Assembly (NCBI RefSeq): GCF_033115175.1
Contig: NC_084831.1
Coordinates: forward strand, 78,687,502-78,751,501
DNA length: 64,000 nucleotides
Source of the DNA: Lepus europaeus
Taxonomy: Eukaryota > Chordata > Mammalia > Lagomorpha > Leporidae
Direction: 5' to 3'
This document shows positions 22,641 to 42,700 of the stretch, one piece after another. Both the position numbers and the translations under genes were made by a program. The notes beneath the pieces were generated by a model. It was not told the DNA's origin, ran no database searches, and saw only the letters and a program-made list of their open reading frames with translations. Position 1 is the first letter of the stretch. Each line of letters begins with the position of its first letter.

Positions 22641-23187
22641 CAGAAATGAAACATGCTAGATGTTTTGGGGTTTGATACAATGTTTCATTTTGGACATGTA
22701 GTAGGTGACAGACCTTTAACGCATGTGCAACTGGAAATCTACAATTGGATACACAGGTCTGCAAGTCCTACAGCATAGGAAACCGTCAATGTTACTGATG
22801 GTGGTAGCCACATACAGTTATTTCTTCCTCATTTCACAAAACACCACGGCTTACATGATCACTTTTAACTACTTTTACAAAATTTAGTCTGCTTGGTTCA
22901 TGTTCCTAACTAAACGGTTCTAGTTTGGAAGAAAAAGTCTAGATTTTTTTAAACTTGAAGATTCATGTCTTTTTCTTATACACTAAATATGCAGCATCCT
23001 CTAATTAACTCTTAAAGGTGTAAAAATCACATACAGATCCAGCCATTATGTAACTTTATCACCCAAAATGCTACAAATAATTGCACTGTACTTTGCTCTG
23101 CAGAACTGGAAGCGAAGATCACGTCTTCTCAGCTACCCCCTATTCATTTTGTTGAGTATTACTATATGAGAAGTATTAAGATGTGAG

Positions 23188-23455
23188 CTGGGGGTGGGCT
23201 CTGGTGTAGTCATTAAGATGCTGCTGGGAACATGCCTCACATTGGAGTGCTTGGGTTGGAGTCCCGGCTTCCTGCTCATGTGCACCCTGGGAAGCAGCCG
23301 ATGATGGCTCAGGTAGCTGACTCCTGTCACTCATGTGGGAGATGTAAACAGAGTTCCTGTCTTTGGCCTGGCCGAGTCCGGGCTGTTGCAGGCATCTGAG
23401 ATGTGAACTAGCAGATGGGAGCTGTTTGCCTCTCAAATAAATAATTTAAAATGGA
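23188..23455 (+). mobile_element. Old CSINE
   Basis: 'gctctggtgtagtcattaag', 'cctgctcatgtgcaccctgg', tail CTCTCAAATAAATAATTTAA. Confidence 0.85.
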
Positions 23456-23514
23456 GAATAAAAATAGCTCAGTAGAGAAAACATGACCAAGTAGGGCTAC
23501 ATAGAATGACAGCT

Positions 23515-23690
23515 GTTCAAAAAGTCCACAAAAAAGTGGAATTAAAAGATAACATTGTTTTGGCACCCAAAAAAATTCAAACCCATGCCTGTAAGGAGTC
23601 TTCAGAAGTTCATGCAAAGTATATATTATGAAGAAACTATGGATTTCACAATTCTTCTCTTTAGTAAACTTACTTTTTAATGGGGAAATT
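23515..23690. mobile_element. Short inverted-repeat element, copy 2
   Basis: TTCAAAAAGTCCACAAAAAA ... TGGAATTAAAAGATAAC ... GAAACTATGGATTTCACAA; same family as 5274-5396. Confidence 0.55.
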
Positions 23691-23829
23691 AACAAAAAAT
23701 AATATTAGGCATATAGAGTCATACAAATAACCAGGAACACAGGATTTCCACTAACTACAACAGAAGATATAGGGCAGAGATGGTAATTCATGTAGTCTCT
23801 ATTCAATAACTAAATTTTGATTGGTGGAC

Positions 23830-24055
23830 AGGTGGTTTACTGTGATGGTTTTAGGGTTCAAGTATCCTGAGTTTCAAATTCCAAACTCACTGGTCACTGG
23901 CTGTGTAATCTCATACAAGTTACTGAAGATCTCTTTATTATAAAGTATGGATACTAATACCTACTTTATTAGGTTAAGGATCAGATAATACATGCACAAA
24001 GCATCTGGCACACAAGAGGCACTCCCTAAATGGTAATACTAATTACAACTTAAAA
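23830..24055 (+). mobile_element. MIR SINE
   Basis: 'ctggctgtgtaatctcatac', 'agtatggatactaatacct', and a 3' end with 'ctggcacacaagaggcac'. Confidence 0.8.
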
Positions 24056-24109
24056 CATGACATGGCAGAGTACTTGTCACAGATGTATATTCAAATGTTA
24101 ATGTTATAC

Positions 24110-24547
24110 AGTAATAGCAATATTGAATAAGCAATTTTATTTTCATGATCTATTTACACTGTACAAACACTGTTGAAAAGCACCCTACAGGTTCACAGTA
24201 CAATATATTTACTTTAAAAATATATTCCTTTATAAAAGGTTCATATAGAACATTGGCATGTTAACATGTGACAAAACTCTGAAAGCATGTCACCAAATCT
24301 GTGTTAGCAAGAATGCTTCCCAATGTTGTCAGTTTCACAATCACAGGTCAAATGGTGATTTTAAATACATATAAGTTTTAAATAAAAAAAAATGAATTCT
24401 ACAGTGGAAAGTTCTTGAGGCAATATGTATTAGTTCATTAATATATAGAGATGTTGTGACATTATAATCCACAATATCAACTTAATTGGCCCAAAGACAC
24501 ATTTCAACAAGTTTAGCAGTCCAGAAATTCTTGTCATTTGTTGTTTT
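24110..24547 (-). other. C1orf52: C1orf52 probable 3' UTR with candidate poly(A) signal
   Basis: The first clear AATAAA on the minus strand after the stop codon lies at 24136-24141, about 407 nt downstream. Cleavage would fall near 24110-24125. The region is AT-rich and free of SINEs, and a MIR copy begins just beyond it. The end point is inferred and not supported by transcript data. Confidence 0.45.
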
Positions 24548-31345
<6,798 letters not shown>

Positions 31346-31637
31346 CTCAGGCAGGACGCAGGTTGAACAAGTTCCCAAGGGAGGGTTGCTTTGGCTCCTT
31401 TCAGGGTGAGCCCAGAGAGATGAAGTCCTGAGCCAGTGTCTCCAACTAGTCTGCATTCAGTTAAGTAGAAGAACTAACAGTTTGTCTTTTGACTTGCACT
31501 CCACTTTAGCTCCTACCCCGGGAGATCAAAATTTCTTAGTGGTTCCACTGCATCTCGTCTAACAAATACCAATGACTCAGTGTGCTTCATTGGACTCCCC
31601 AGTCAAAAACCGAATCCTTTCCTGCTTCACCTAAGTC

Positions 31638-31972
31638 TTTTTTTTTTTTTAAAGATGTATTTATTTATTTGAAAGTCAGAGTTACACAGAGAGAGGAGAG
31701 GCAGAGAGACAGAGAGGTCTTCCATCTGTTTCACTCCCCAATTGGCCACAATGGCCAGAGCTGTGCTGATCCGAAGCCAGGAGCCAGGAGCTTCCTCTGG
31801 GTCTCCCACTCAGGTGCAGGGGCCCAAGGACTTGGGCCATCTTCTACTGTTTTTCCAGGCCATAGCAGAGAGCTGGATTGGAAGTGGAGCAGCCAGGTCT
31901 CGAACCAGCGCCCATATGGGATGCCAGTGCTTCAGGCCAGGGCATTAACCAGCTGCGCCACAGCGCCGGCCC
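31638..31972 (-). mobile_element. CSINE, full length
   Basis: Body and head 'gcgccacagcgccggcccc', with duplication aagtcttt. It lies between the C1orf52 promoter and BCL10. Confidence 0.95.
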
Positions 31973-31975
31973 CCT

Positions 31976-32970
31976 CCCCCCAAGTCTTTGACGAAACTCC
32001 TCCCGGTGGCATCCCATTTCACTTGGGGGGGGGGAGGCTCCTAAATTTTCCTTGGTCAGCCTCTTCTTGCTAGCCTGGCTCTCTTGGCAACCTATTACAC
32101 TAACTCCCACAGATACTTACTGAGGCTTTGTGGAGCGTGTTACACAGTTGCAAGTCAGCCTAACCTCTTCTGCAACATTAGCTACCTAATGCTGTGCTTT
32201 CCAATGCGGGGTTTCCACCTCTACTCCTTCTCCCCAAGCTCTAGACACCATCTGCTGGTCTCTCCAACACCCACTTACATGAATAGCAACTTGTCTGTCT
32301 GAATTCCTTGTCTACCTTTGTGTTCCCTCTCTCAGTAGGGAAGTGGTATAACCACCAGCCTAGCCACCTGACTCCTCTGGGGAACCAAGAGGGGGAATGA
32401 CACCCAAATGAAGGTGCTATCAGTGTCCATGTCTGGACGCTACTTAGAGATACCTGCTGAGACATGGTCCTGTGCCCCAGCCTGTCTCAGGTGCAGGCCC
32501 TGTGTGGTGCAGCTGGCCAAGCCTTCTCCCTCCAGATTCAGCACTGCTTAGGCTGCCAGTGTGCAGGAGAGACCTGGGAAGCCATGGGCACTGTGGCCCA
32601 GCGGAGGCGACACGAGGCTGAAAGGCCCTGGATACCTAGAAATCAGATGTGACCCTGTGCCTAGCCAAGTGGGTCAGCACTTCCATTGGGTCTGTGGCCT
32701 GGGGCTCTGTCATCCAGACTGGCTTTACAAAACTGAATAGCTACATTCAAGGCAAAATAAATAGGAGAAGGAGTTGGCAATAAAGATGACAGCACCGGTG
32801 ACAAGCTACTGGAGCCTGATTCAGGTCTTTTACTGAGTCTACCATCACTATTTTCCTGTATGGCCAGGCCTTCCAGTCGGACACCTTCATTGAAAGCTAA
32901 TCTATAAATACAGGAACTATGAGATTATGATCTTTGAGTAAATTCTATTACAAATTTTTAATGCTCAAGA
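31976..32970. other. Intergenic, no feature recognised
   Basis: Between C1orf52 and BCL10, this kilobase holds only short open frames and no repeat I can name. Confidence 0.5.
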
Positions 32971-32972
32971 AT

Positions 32973-33269
32973 GTCTTTTATTTTCATTTGAATGGCAGAG
33001 AGACAGAGAGAAACTTCCATCTGCTAGTTCACTCCCCAAATGTCTGCAACAGCTGGGGCTGCACCAGGATGAAGCTGGCAAACAGAAACTCCATCCAGAT
33101 CTACCAAGTGGGTGGCACGGACCAAGTACTTGAGTCATCACCTGCTGCCTCCAAGGGCATTCATTCGAAAGAAGCTGGTGACAAGCAGAGGCAGGACTCA
33201 ACTAGGCACTCCAACACAGGATGCGTGTGTACCAAGCTGCAGCTGACCTGCTGTGCCACAATGCCCACC
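32973..33269 (-). mobile_element. Old CSINE
   Basis: 'catttgaatggcagagagac', 'ccaaatgtctgcaacagctg', head 'gtgccacaatgcccaccc'. Confidence 0.86.
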
Positions 33270-33279
33270 CAACTAGTTA

Positions 33280-33286
33280 TCTGGAA

Positions 33287-33335
<49 letters not shown>

Positions 33336-33562
33336 CCATCTATTGACTCACTCCCCAAATGCTCTCAACAGCCAGGAACCAGTAACTTAGTCTGGGTCTC
33401 TTTAGTGATAGGAAACCAACTACTCTGAATCATCACCGGCTGCCTCCAGGGTGCACATTAGTAGGGAGCTGCAATTGAGAATAGAGTAGAAAACTGAACC
33501 CAGGAATTCTAATATGGGATGTTGGTATCCCAAATGGCGTCTTAACCAATATCAAATGCCTA
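33280..33562 (-). mobile_element. Old CSINE with 43-bp GA run
   Basis: The GA run at 33288-33330 replaces the normal tract; body 'ctccccaaatgctctcaaca'; end 'atatcaaatgcctacc'. Confidence 0.84.
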
Positions 33563-33577
33563 CCTTTGTCACTATTT

Positions 33578-33897
33578 TTTTAAAATAAAGATTTATTTAT
33601 TTATTGGAAAGGCAGAGTTACAGAGACAGAGAGGGAGATCTTCCATTTGTTGGTTCACTCCCCAAATGGCTGCAATGGCAGGAGCTGGGCCAATCTGAAG
33701 CCAGGAATCAGGAGTTTCTTCCGGGTCTCCCATGCGGGTGCAGGGGCCCAAGGACTTAGGCCATTCTCCACTGCTTTCCCAGGTACATTAGCAGGGAGCT
33801 GGATAGGAAGTGGGGCAGCTAGAACTTGAACCAGGACTCACATGGGATGCCGGCATTGCATGAGGCAGCTTGACCTGCTACATGACAGTACTGGCCC
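33578..33897 (-). mobile_element. CSINE
   Basis: Standard body; duplication tcactattt at both ends. Confidence 0.93.
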
Positions 33898-34157
33898 CTT
33901 CACTATTTCTTATGCTGCAGGCAAAACTGATCCTCCTTAAATGTTAGAAAATGCTTATACTATAAAAAATTAGTCAAGTCTTTAAAAAAAATTTTAAAGC
34001 CAGTATGCCAAATTTCTTCACAATTGATAAATTAATTTCTCACAATTTTGTTATGTTTTCTATAAAAGTTGGTGCGCATAAAAAAGGTATATAATATTTC
34101 CTATTGAAAATCTAAAAAATCCAAACATAGCACTGAAATTTAAAAACTTTTCTTTTT

Positions 34158-34450
34158 AAAAGGTTTATTTATTTAAAAGGCAGAATGATAGGGAGGGAGA
34201 GAAAAATCTTCCAAGTACTGGTTCACTCCCCAAATTCCCACAACAGCCAGGTCTGGGCCAGGCTGAAGTTGTTAATCAGGAACTCCATCCAGATCTCCCC
34301 CATGGGTGGCAGGGACTCAAAATACTTGAGCCATCACCGGCTGCTTCCTGGCCACCAGGGAGCTGGATTGGAAGTGGGGAAGGCAGGACTTGATTGGGCA
34401 TTCTGATATGGGATGCAAGTGTCCCAAGTGGCAATTTAACCTGCCCTAAC
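34158..34450 (-). mobile_element. Old CSINE
   Basis: AAAGGTTTATTTATTTAAAA start, 'ccaaattcccacaacagcca'; poorly preserved head. Confidence 0.83.
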
Positions 34451-34614
34451 TTTGTTAATAGCAAATTTGCATCTGATATTTTTCAATTAATGGACATCAG
34501 GAAGGAGTTATAATAAAAATTTTCAAAACCATAAAATCAGTCAAATTTTGTTAGACAGACACATCTAGCAAATGGCCCACTTTTTCCAAATAGTATTAAA
34601 AAAGCAGAGTTTTG

Positions 34615-34934
34615 GGGGCCGGCACCTTGGCATAGTGGGTAAAGTTGCTGCCTGCAGTGCTAGCATCCCATATGGGCCCTGGTTCAGGTCCCAGCTGTTC
34701 CACTTCTGATTCAGCTCTCTGCTATGGCCTGGGAAAGAAGTGGAAGATGGCCCAAGTCCTTGGGCCCCTGCACTCATGTGGGAGAGACTTGGAGGAAGCT
34801 CCAGGCTACTGGCTTTAGATTGCTCAGCTCTGGCTGTTGGAACCATTTGGAGAGTGAATCAGTGGATGGAAAACCTCTCTCTGCCTCTCTGTAACTCTGC
34901 CTTTCAAATTAAAAAAAAAAAAAAAAAAAAAAAG
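34615..34934 (+). mobile_element. CSINE, full length
   Basis: Head GGGGGCCGGCACCTTGGCAT; long A-tail (about 24). Confidence 0.93.
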
Positions 34935-35066
34935 GAAGAGTTGCCATACACATACACAGACACACACACACCAAGCCAATTTGTTCTGCGTATTTCAATT
35001 GCACAGTGGTCCTCATTAAAAGAGAAATTATCTTTTATTATTTTATTTATTTTAAAACAGAAGCTT

Positions 35067-35370
35067 TTTTTTTAAGTTTTATTTATTTGAAAAGCAAAGT
35101 GATAGAGACAGAGATAGGCATCCTCAACTACTGGTTCACTTCCCAGATGTCCAGAACAGCCAGGACTGGACCAAGATGAAGACAGGAGGCAGGATCTCCA
35201 TCTGGGTTTCCCATATGAGTGGCATGGACCCAAGCACTTGAACCATCACCCGCTGCCTTCCAGTGTGCTTATTAGCAGGAAGCTAGATCAGAAGTGCAGC
35301 TGGGACTCAAACCCAGGCACTCAGGTATGGGTTGCAGAGGTCTTTACCACTGTGTCAAATGCCCAACCTG
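35067..35370 (-). mobile_element. Old CSINE
   Basis: AAGTTTTATTTATTTGAAAA start; end 'gtcaaatgcccaacct'. Confidence 0.83.
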
Positions 35371-35449
35371 AAAGCATCTTTTAAGTATCTCATTAAATTA
35401 CATGGGGCTTATGCCAAGATATTTTCTGCAAGAATGAAAATGATAAAGG

Positions 35450-35737
35450 AGGCTGGCACCAAGGCTCAATAGGCTAATCCTCCACCTGCGGAGCGGGCAC
35501 ACTGGGTTCTAATCCTGGTTGGGGTGCTGGATTCTGTCCCGGTTGCCCCTCTTCCAATCCAGCTCTCTGCTGTGGCCAGGGAGTGCAGTGGAGGATGGCC
35601 CAAGTGCTTGGGCCCTGAACCCCATGGGAGACCAGGAGAAGCACCTGGCTCCTGGCTTCGGATCAGCGTGGTGCGCTGGCCGCAGCGGCCATTAGTGGGT
35701 GAACCAATGGTAAAGGAAGACCCTTCTCTCTGTGAAC
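35450..35737 (+). mobile_element. GC-rich CSINE, 3'-shortened
   Basis: Head GGCTGGCACCAAGGCTCAAT; ends TCTCTCTGTGAACATCTTAA without the CTGTC plus A-tail. Confidence 0.88.
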
Positions 35738-35739
35738 AT

Positions 35740-36346
35740 CTTAAGAAAGTAGTATTAATTAGTAAGGCTAATATGAAATGAATTTAGGTAAACCGCTGAG
35801 GCTTTTGGTGGCTGAAACTTCACCACAAGTAATATAAGGAGACCTTGTACATGCGTGTAAGACCAACTGAGTGGAAAAGAGATTCTTTTCAGTATATTGG
35901 CGGTTTTTCCCTCAGTGATTGGCTTCATTTCCAGACAGGAACTGCTTAATGCTGAAAATTTACTGCTCAATGGTTAGAAAGGACCATTAGAAAAATCCTA
36001 GCAAAAAAATGCAAAGAAAAATTTGCAGCCTAAGAATCTATCTTCAAATAGAGAAATGGTCATTAAAATTAGGTTTAAACATGAAAAATCTGCAAACACT
36101 AAAGCACCTAAAAGGGAAAAGTACAGAAAATACTGAAAAGTACATGATCAACATGATTGACATTTAGCTATCCTGAAAGTATACTTCTTTTGCTCTAAAA
36201 TATTCTATTTACAAAGTATGCTTAAAATTGCATTTTTGAAAGACACATATCAAATGTAAATAAATCACTGTAGAAGTTTTATAAAAAGATTCCTATCCTT
36301 TAAAACATTTTTTGTTGTTACTGAACAAACGAAAGGCAGTATGCTG
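35740..36346 (-). other. BCL10: BCL10 3' UTR, proximal part; end not determined
   Basis: AT-rich sequence without a SINE follows the BCL10 stop for about 600 bp. I see no canonical AATAAA on the minus strand here, only weak TATAAA/ATTAAA-like variants. The mature 3' end may therefore lie further down, past the SINE at 35450. Confidence 0.4.
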
Positions 36347-36702
36347 TCATTGCCGTGAAAGAGCACGTGACCGTAAGGGAAGAAACATCTCGCTGGAGTT
36401 CCCGCAAGTTCCTTGTTCCTCTAATTGCAGCTCTGGTGGCAAAGGAGGAGCTCCAGGGTCCCCAGGTCTGGGAAGTGTGGTTGAAGAGAAGATGGTATTT
36501 TCAGTTCTGCCTACTTCTAGAATAGGCAAATTCAGAGAAGAATCAGTAGAAAAAAAGGGAGCCGTGCTGGATTCTCCTTCCGGATGGTACATGGCGGTGG
36601 ACGCTCTCCGTTTCTCGGAGAAAGTACTCTCATCTGAATTGGATCTAGATAAGTTGTTCGTGGCTCCACCAGGGAAAGGCTCACAGCTGCTACATTTGAG
36701 TC
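36347..36702 (-). CDS. BCL10: BCL10 coding exon 3 (Ser/Thr-rich tail)
   Basis: The exon starts (G)[12 protein letters not shown] and ends RSRALSRQ with TGA at 36349-36347. The acceptor is TTAATTATAG at 36703. The tail keeps the [20 protein letters not shown] block. A 139-codon open frame on the opposite strand is an overlap shadow. Confidence 0.98.
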
Positions 36703-39700
36703 CTATAATTAAATCATTCAAGTGTAAATAAGAAAGTCTCAAGAACGGGCATCTACCCCCACCTTTATAACTTTTTAAAGATTACCAGCCAGCTGCCACA
36801 CAGTCAAATTTTCAACAGCAACTTATATATTCTGTCTTAATCCATTTCAGATCTAACAGTCATGAAGTGAACTATTATTTACATTTTCCCTAAAAGGAAA
36901 TAGTCTTAAGGGAGCTAAAAGACATGAAATTCACATTTCATGTGTACTTACATACTCAACCACTGAAGGACCCATAAAAAATAAAGCAGCCTCCCCAAAT
37001 TTTCCATAAAATAATAAGGTATCCATACCCCTCTGTTATGCTAAGCAAATAATCAGCCTAACTGTCCACAAAGCACAGAAACTTCTGAGTTGACAAATTT
37101 AGGTAAAACATGTAAAACCCATAAAGTACACTTACATGTATCTTTTACTACTTCACAACATTCACTATCTATTTTTTGTTTATTTTCATCTACTTGAAAG
37201 GCAGAGTGAGAAAGAGACAGAGAGAGAGACAGAGATAGGGAGACAGAATTCTTCTATTTGCTGGTTCATTGTCCAGATGCCTACAATAGTCAGACTTGAG
37301 CTAGGCCAAAGCCAGGAGCCTGGAATTCCATCCAGGTCCCCCACATGGGTGGCAGGGGCCCAAGCACTTGAGCCATCATTTGCTGCCTCCCAGGATGCAT
37401 TAGCAAGAAGCTGGATTGGAAGCAGAGTAGCTAGGACATAAACCAGCACTGTGATATAGGATGCGTGTGTCCCAAGTGGTGGCTTAGTACGCTGTCCACG
37501 CCTGCCTTGCATTCATTATTTCTATCCCACACTACATAAATTATCTTTCTTGTATATAGCTCACAAGGGGTACCCTCCAATGTGTCCTATCCAGCAAGGA
37601 CTTAGGTTAAGAGTTCCCTAAGGGCAGAACCCTAAATTGCTTATTTCTGTATCCCCAGTGCCAAGAATGCTGGAGCAAAGCTACATTACACATACATGTG
37701 CCCTAGAGAGAAACAGAAAGAGGAAGTGGGAGGGTGGGGATTTATATTGTGCAAGCGATTCTATTTAAACAGCATCCCAATGAGGGAGTGTGTGCTGTGG
37801 GTGAGGGTGACATGGGAGAGATGAATACGTTATTCCCGTAATTATCTCAGTTCCCATGCCTCTCCCTTCTTGCCAGGCTGAGTATGTTTCTAGTGGTTAA
37901 AGTCAGGTATATTTTATACAACACGATCCCTATAAACACGTGCCAACTACACTTGTGAACAATTGGAAGACAGAGCTGGACTTAACAAAATACTCTAGTT
38001 ATATACAATGTTCTTTATGTGTAATATATAGTGTTCCCAGAGATCTTGAAAAGGTTAATTTTACATTCTGCTGACTTTTCAAAATAAAAACCCTTGTGGA
38101 TCTTGGGATTTCATTATAGTAAATTTTTCATAAATGCTATTATTATATGAATACAAATACAGAATACTGGGTGATATTCTACTTTTGCAATGCAATGACA
38201 CTAATCAAGTAAAAAATGCAGATCAGATATTAATTCTGAAGCTTAAACGTTTTGTGTTTTTAAAAAAATTTTTTCTTTTATTTGAAGGGCAGGGAGACAG
38301 AGAGATCTCCATCTGTTTGTTCACTCTCCAAAGACCTGCAACAGCCACACTGGACTGGGCTGAAGCCAGGATCCCAGAACTCAATGGAAGCAATGTCCCA
38401 CACAGGAAGCAGGGACCCCGGGTACACATTAGCAGGAAGCTGGAATCAGAAGTGTAGCTGGCACAAAAACCAGGCATCCAACGTGGAATGCAGGTGTCCC
38501 AAGCAGCATCTTAAACTGCTGCAGTAAATGCCTATCCATGAAGCTTAAACTTTTAAAAGCAAAATACCACTTCTAATTTTTTTGCTTTGCTTTTTTTTTT
38601 CCCCCTAAAGATTTGCTTATTTTAAGGCAGAGTTAAGAGAGGAAGATCTTTCATCTGCTGGTTTATTCCCCAAATGGCCAGAAGGAAGCCAGGAGCCTGG
38701 AACTCCACCTAGAGTCTCCCACATGAGTGATGGGGGCCCAAGCACTTGGGTTATTCTCCACTGCAAAATTAGCAGGGAGCCAGATTTGAAGTGGAGCAGC
38801 CGGGACGCAAATCCAGCACCCCCATGGGATGCCAGTGTTGCAGGTGACAGCTTAACCCTTTGTACCAAAATGCAGGACCCTGCTTTTGCATTTTAGCAAA
38901 GCATTATTGTGGCCAGTGCTGTTGCACAGCAGGTTAAAGCCACGAGCTGCCCTGATGCACTGGCATCGCATAATGGGCACTGGTTCAAGTCGTGGCTGCT
39001 CCACTTCCAATCCAGCTCCCAGATAATGTGCCGGGGAAAGCAGTGGTCGATGGCAAGTCTTTGGGCCCCTGCACCTCACCGGGAGACCTGGAAGAAGATC
39101 CTGGCTTCGGCCTGATCCAGCCCTGGTCATTGCAGTCATCTGAGGAGTGAACCAGCAGATGGAACCTCTCTCTTGTTCTGTCTTTCCCTTCTCTCTCTCT
39201 CTAACTCTGCTTTTCAAATAAAGAGATTAAAAAAAAAAAAAAAAACCCCAAAACTCCACAAAGCATTATTACACTTGAGTTAATCCTGAGAAACTTAACA
39301 TATCTTACCTTTCAGATGTTCTAGTTTGATATTTCTAAGTTTCAGCACTTCATCTGTGATCTTCTGTATCAGAAAGTTCTGTGTTTTTTCTCGTCGAATA
39401 GATTCAACGAGGGTGTCTAGTCCTTTGGGGTTTTCTTGTAAGTAGTCTAACAGTTTTCCAGCCCTCTTTCTACTTGATGTTCGACAAGAAATTTCTTCAG
39501 TGTCTTCTCTGCTGAGTATTTTTTTAGCACGTAGATGATCAAAATGTCTCTCAGCTATGATTTTCTCACACAGGTATACACGCAAATTTTCTAGAGCCTA
39601 AAAAGACATAATACAGGCTTCAGTGTTGTTTTCCCAAACCTAAGGAAATCACACAGGTGACTGATTGTTAGGAATCTTTTCTGATGGAAAGTGCTGTTCT

Positions 39701-42700
39701 GAAGTCGGGAGGCTCAGGCCCTCTGAAACACAAGCTAATTAAGCTGAAGGTTCAAGGTTATCCATGCAGGTCCCTGACATTCCTCCCTGGTTCAGCCCTG
39801 CTCTTTTATATACATGTAAGGCTTTTATTTAATAAATATAAATTTCGTAAGTACAACTTTTGGATTATAGTGGTTCTTCCCCCTTTACCTGCCCTCCCAT
39901 CCCCACTCCCATCCCACCTCCTATTCCCTCTCCCATCCCATTCTTCATAAATATTCATTTTTAATTATCTTTATATACAGAAGATCAACTCTATACTAAG
40001 TAGATTTCAACAGTTTGCACCCACACAGACACACAAAGTATAAAGTACTGTTTGAAGACCAGTTTTACTGTTAATTCTCATAGTATAACACACTGAGGAC
40101 AGATGTCCTACATGGGAAGCAAGTACACAGTGACTCCTGTTAACAATTGACACTCTTATTTATGATGTTAGTGATCACCCGAGGCTCTTGTCCTGAGTTG
40201 CCAGGGCTATGGAAGCCTCTTGAATCCACAAACTCGACATGACTTAGACAAGGCCATAATCAAAGTGGAAGTTTTCTCCTCCCTTCAGAGAAAGGTCCCT
40301 CCTTTCTTGATGGTCCCTTCTTTTTTTTTTTTTTTTTTCTTTTTTTTTCTTTTTTTTTGACAGACAGAGTGGATAGTGAGAGAGAGAGACAGAGAGAAAG
40401 GTCTTCCTTTTTGCTGTTGGTTCACCCTCCAATGGCCGCTGCGGCTGGCGTATCGCGCTGATCCGAAGCCAGGAGCCAGGTGCTTCTCCTGGTCTCCCAT
40501 GCGGGTGCAGGGCCCAAGGACTTGGGCCATCCTCCACTGCCTTCCCAGGCCATAGCAGAGAGCTGGCCTGGAAGAGGGGCAACCGGGATAGGATCCGGCG
40601 CCCCAACCAGGACTAGAACCCAGTGTGCCAGAGCTGCAAGGTGGAGGATTAGCCTGTTAAGCCACGGCGCTGGCCATTGATGGTCCCTTCTTTCCACTGG
40701 GATCTCACTCACAGAGATCTTTCATGTAGGTCATTTTTTGCCACAGTGTCTTGGCTTTCCATGCCTGAAATGCTCTGATGGGCTTTTTAGCTAGATCCAA
40801 ATGCCTTAAGGGCTGATTCTGAGGCCAGAGTGCTGTTTAGGGCATTTGTTATTCTATGAGTCTGCTGTGCGTCCTGATTCTCATGTTGGATCATTCTCTC
40901 CTTTTTAATTCTATTATTAGCAGACACTTGGTCTTATTTATGTGATCCCTTTGACATTAATTCTATCTTTATGATCAGTTATGAACTTAAACCGATCACT
41001 TTAACTAGTAAGATGGCATTGGTAACCTGCCAACTTCATTGGATTTGGAGTCCCATGTCAACCCTACTTTTGATTTTACCTTCGCAACTAAAAACCAAGA
41101 CCATGTTACCGAGAAGAGGGGCCTGGGTCCTTGGCAGTAAGCAGGCCTGCTGATGGCTACCTTCAGGGGTTAAAGACGAGAGCAAAGAGGACTGTACACT
41201 GTAATTACCATTTATCAAAGAATTCAGAATTATGACCTGGGAGGATGTTCTCACAATTTATAACTTTCTCATGTTTGTACTTAATTATTCCAGTTTCCTA
41301 TAGGAAAATTATTAACAACAAAACAAAAACAAAAATCTTAATTAAAAGAATCAAAACTGCATCTGTCTTTGGGGTCTGTAGGAGAGGCTAACCTCTAAGT
41401 CAGTGAGTCTGTCTTAGTGGAAGGGAGATGGAAGGGTGTATGGAGATAGAAACCTAGAGAAGTAACAGGTTTTGGAAAAACTGAAGAGTTCAAGAATACC
41501 ACAGAAACCAAGTCTATGTATGGGAAGAGCCTAAGGGAGCTTAATTAGCAGAAAATACACGTTGGTCTCAATAAATTACATTAACAACTGATGTCAGCAA
41601 TCCTGTTTTAGCACCTCCCTTTACTAGGCCTGTGATCTTGGGTAAGTTACTTCACGCCTCTGTGCCTGTTTCTTCATCTGATATGCAGAACACATAAATT
41701 AATATATGCAAAGTGCTTTGAAAAGTGTGGTATTTGGTAAGTATCAATATATGTCAGAGACTACGACCACGATAATTCATCTGACTCACATTTATGATGA
41801 TTTCAGAGGCACCACAGTGTGTGGTGGCAAGAAGCTGGGCTAGATGAAGGGTTCCTGCAGTTCTTGGTTCACTGAGCTCCCACATTCATCTACTCACACA
41901 CAGACATTTTATAATCTCAATTCCTAATATGCCAAGTGCTGAGCACTGACTATATCTAGATGACAAGATATGAATCCTGGATGCAAAGAGCCTTGGTCAA
42001 GTTGGCAAATGTGTATTACACAAAACCAGTAATTTTAAGACAATATGATACGGCCCAGGAAAAAAATAATTATAGTCAACTGGGGAAACACAGATTAAGC
42101 AACTCCATCACCAAGAACTGGGAAATTTACAGAGGCATGGAGGTGCACAGAATTCTGGGGTAGCATACACACGGCTACTGAGAAGGGAGGTAAGAAATGA
42201 AGTAGGGAAGGAAAACTAGCATGGATCATGGAAGATTTAAAAAACTTTTGTTTTAAACATGTTGTTATTTGGGGAAAAGAGGGGAGAGGGAAGGAGGTGG
42301 GGGGGGGGGGGGAGAAAGAGGGAGATGGACAGACACTGAGAGCTCCCAGTGGTCCTCTCTCTCAGATTCTTGCAATGGCCAGGGCAGGAACCAGGAGCCA
42401 GGACCTCAATACAGATCTCCCATGTGAGCTGCAGGAATCTAGTAACTTGAACTATCACTGCTGCCCGGCATTTGCATTAGTAGAAAGCTGGATTCAAGAT
42501 CTGGAGCTGGGAACTGAACTCAGGTACTTTGCTATGGAAGGTGGGTGTCTTAACAGCTGAGCTAAATGCTTATTCATGAAAGACTTTTTTATAACAAACA
42601 GAGGAACATACATTCCCCACAGGCAAAAGAAAAGTTTTCAAAGATGTAGAAATAAGCAGCAGTAAGAAAACTGTTGCAGAAAACTGGAGGTAGCCAAAAC

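Noticed and set aside
36312-36731. 139-codon plus-strand frame opposite BCL10 exon 3
   Set aside because: It is antisense to a confirmed coding exon; the open frame follows from the codon use of the real gene.
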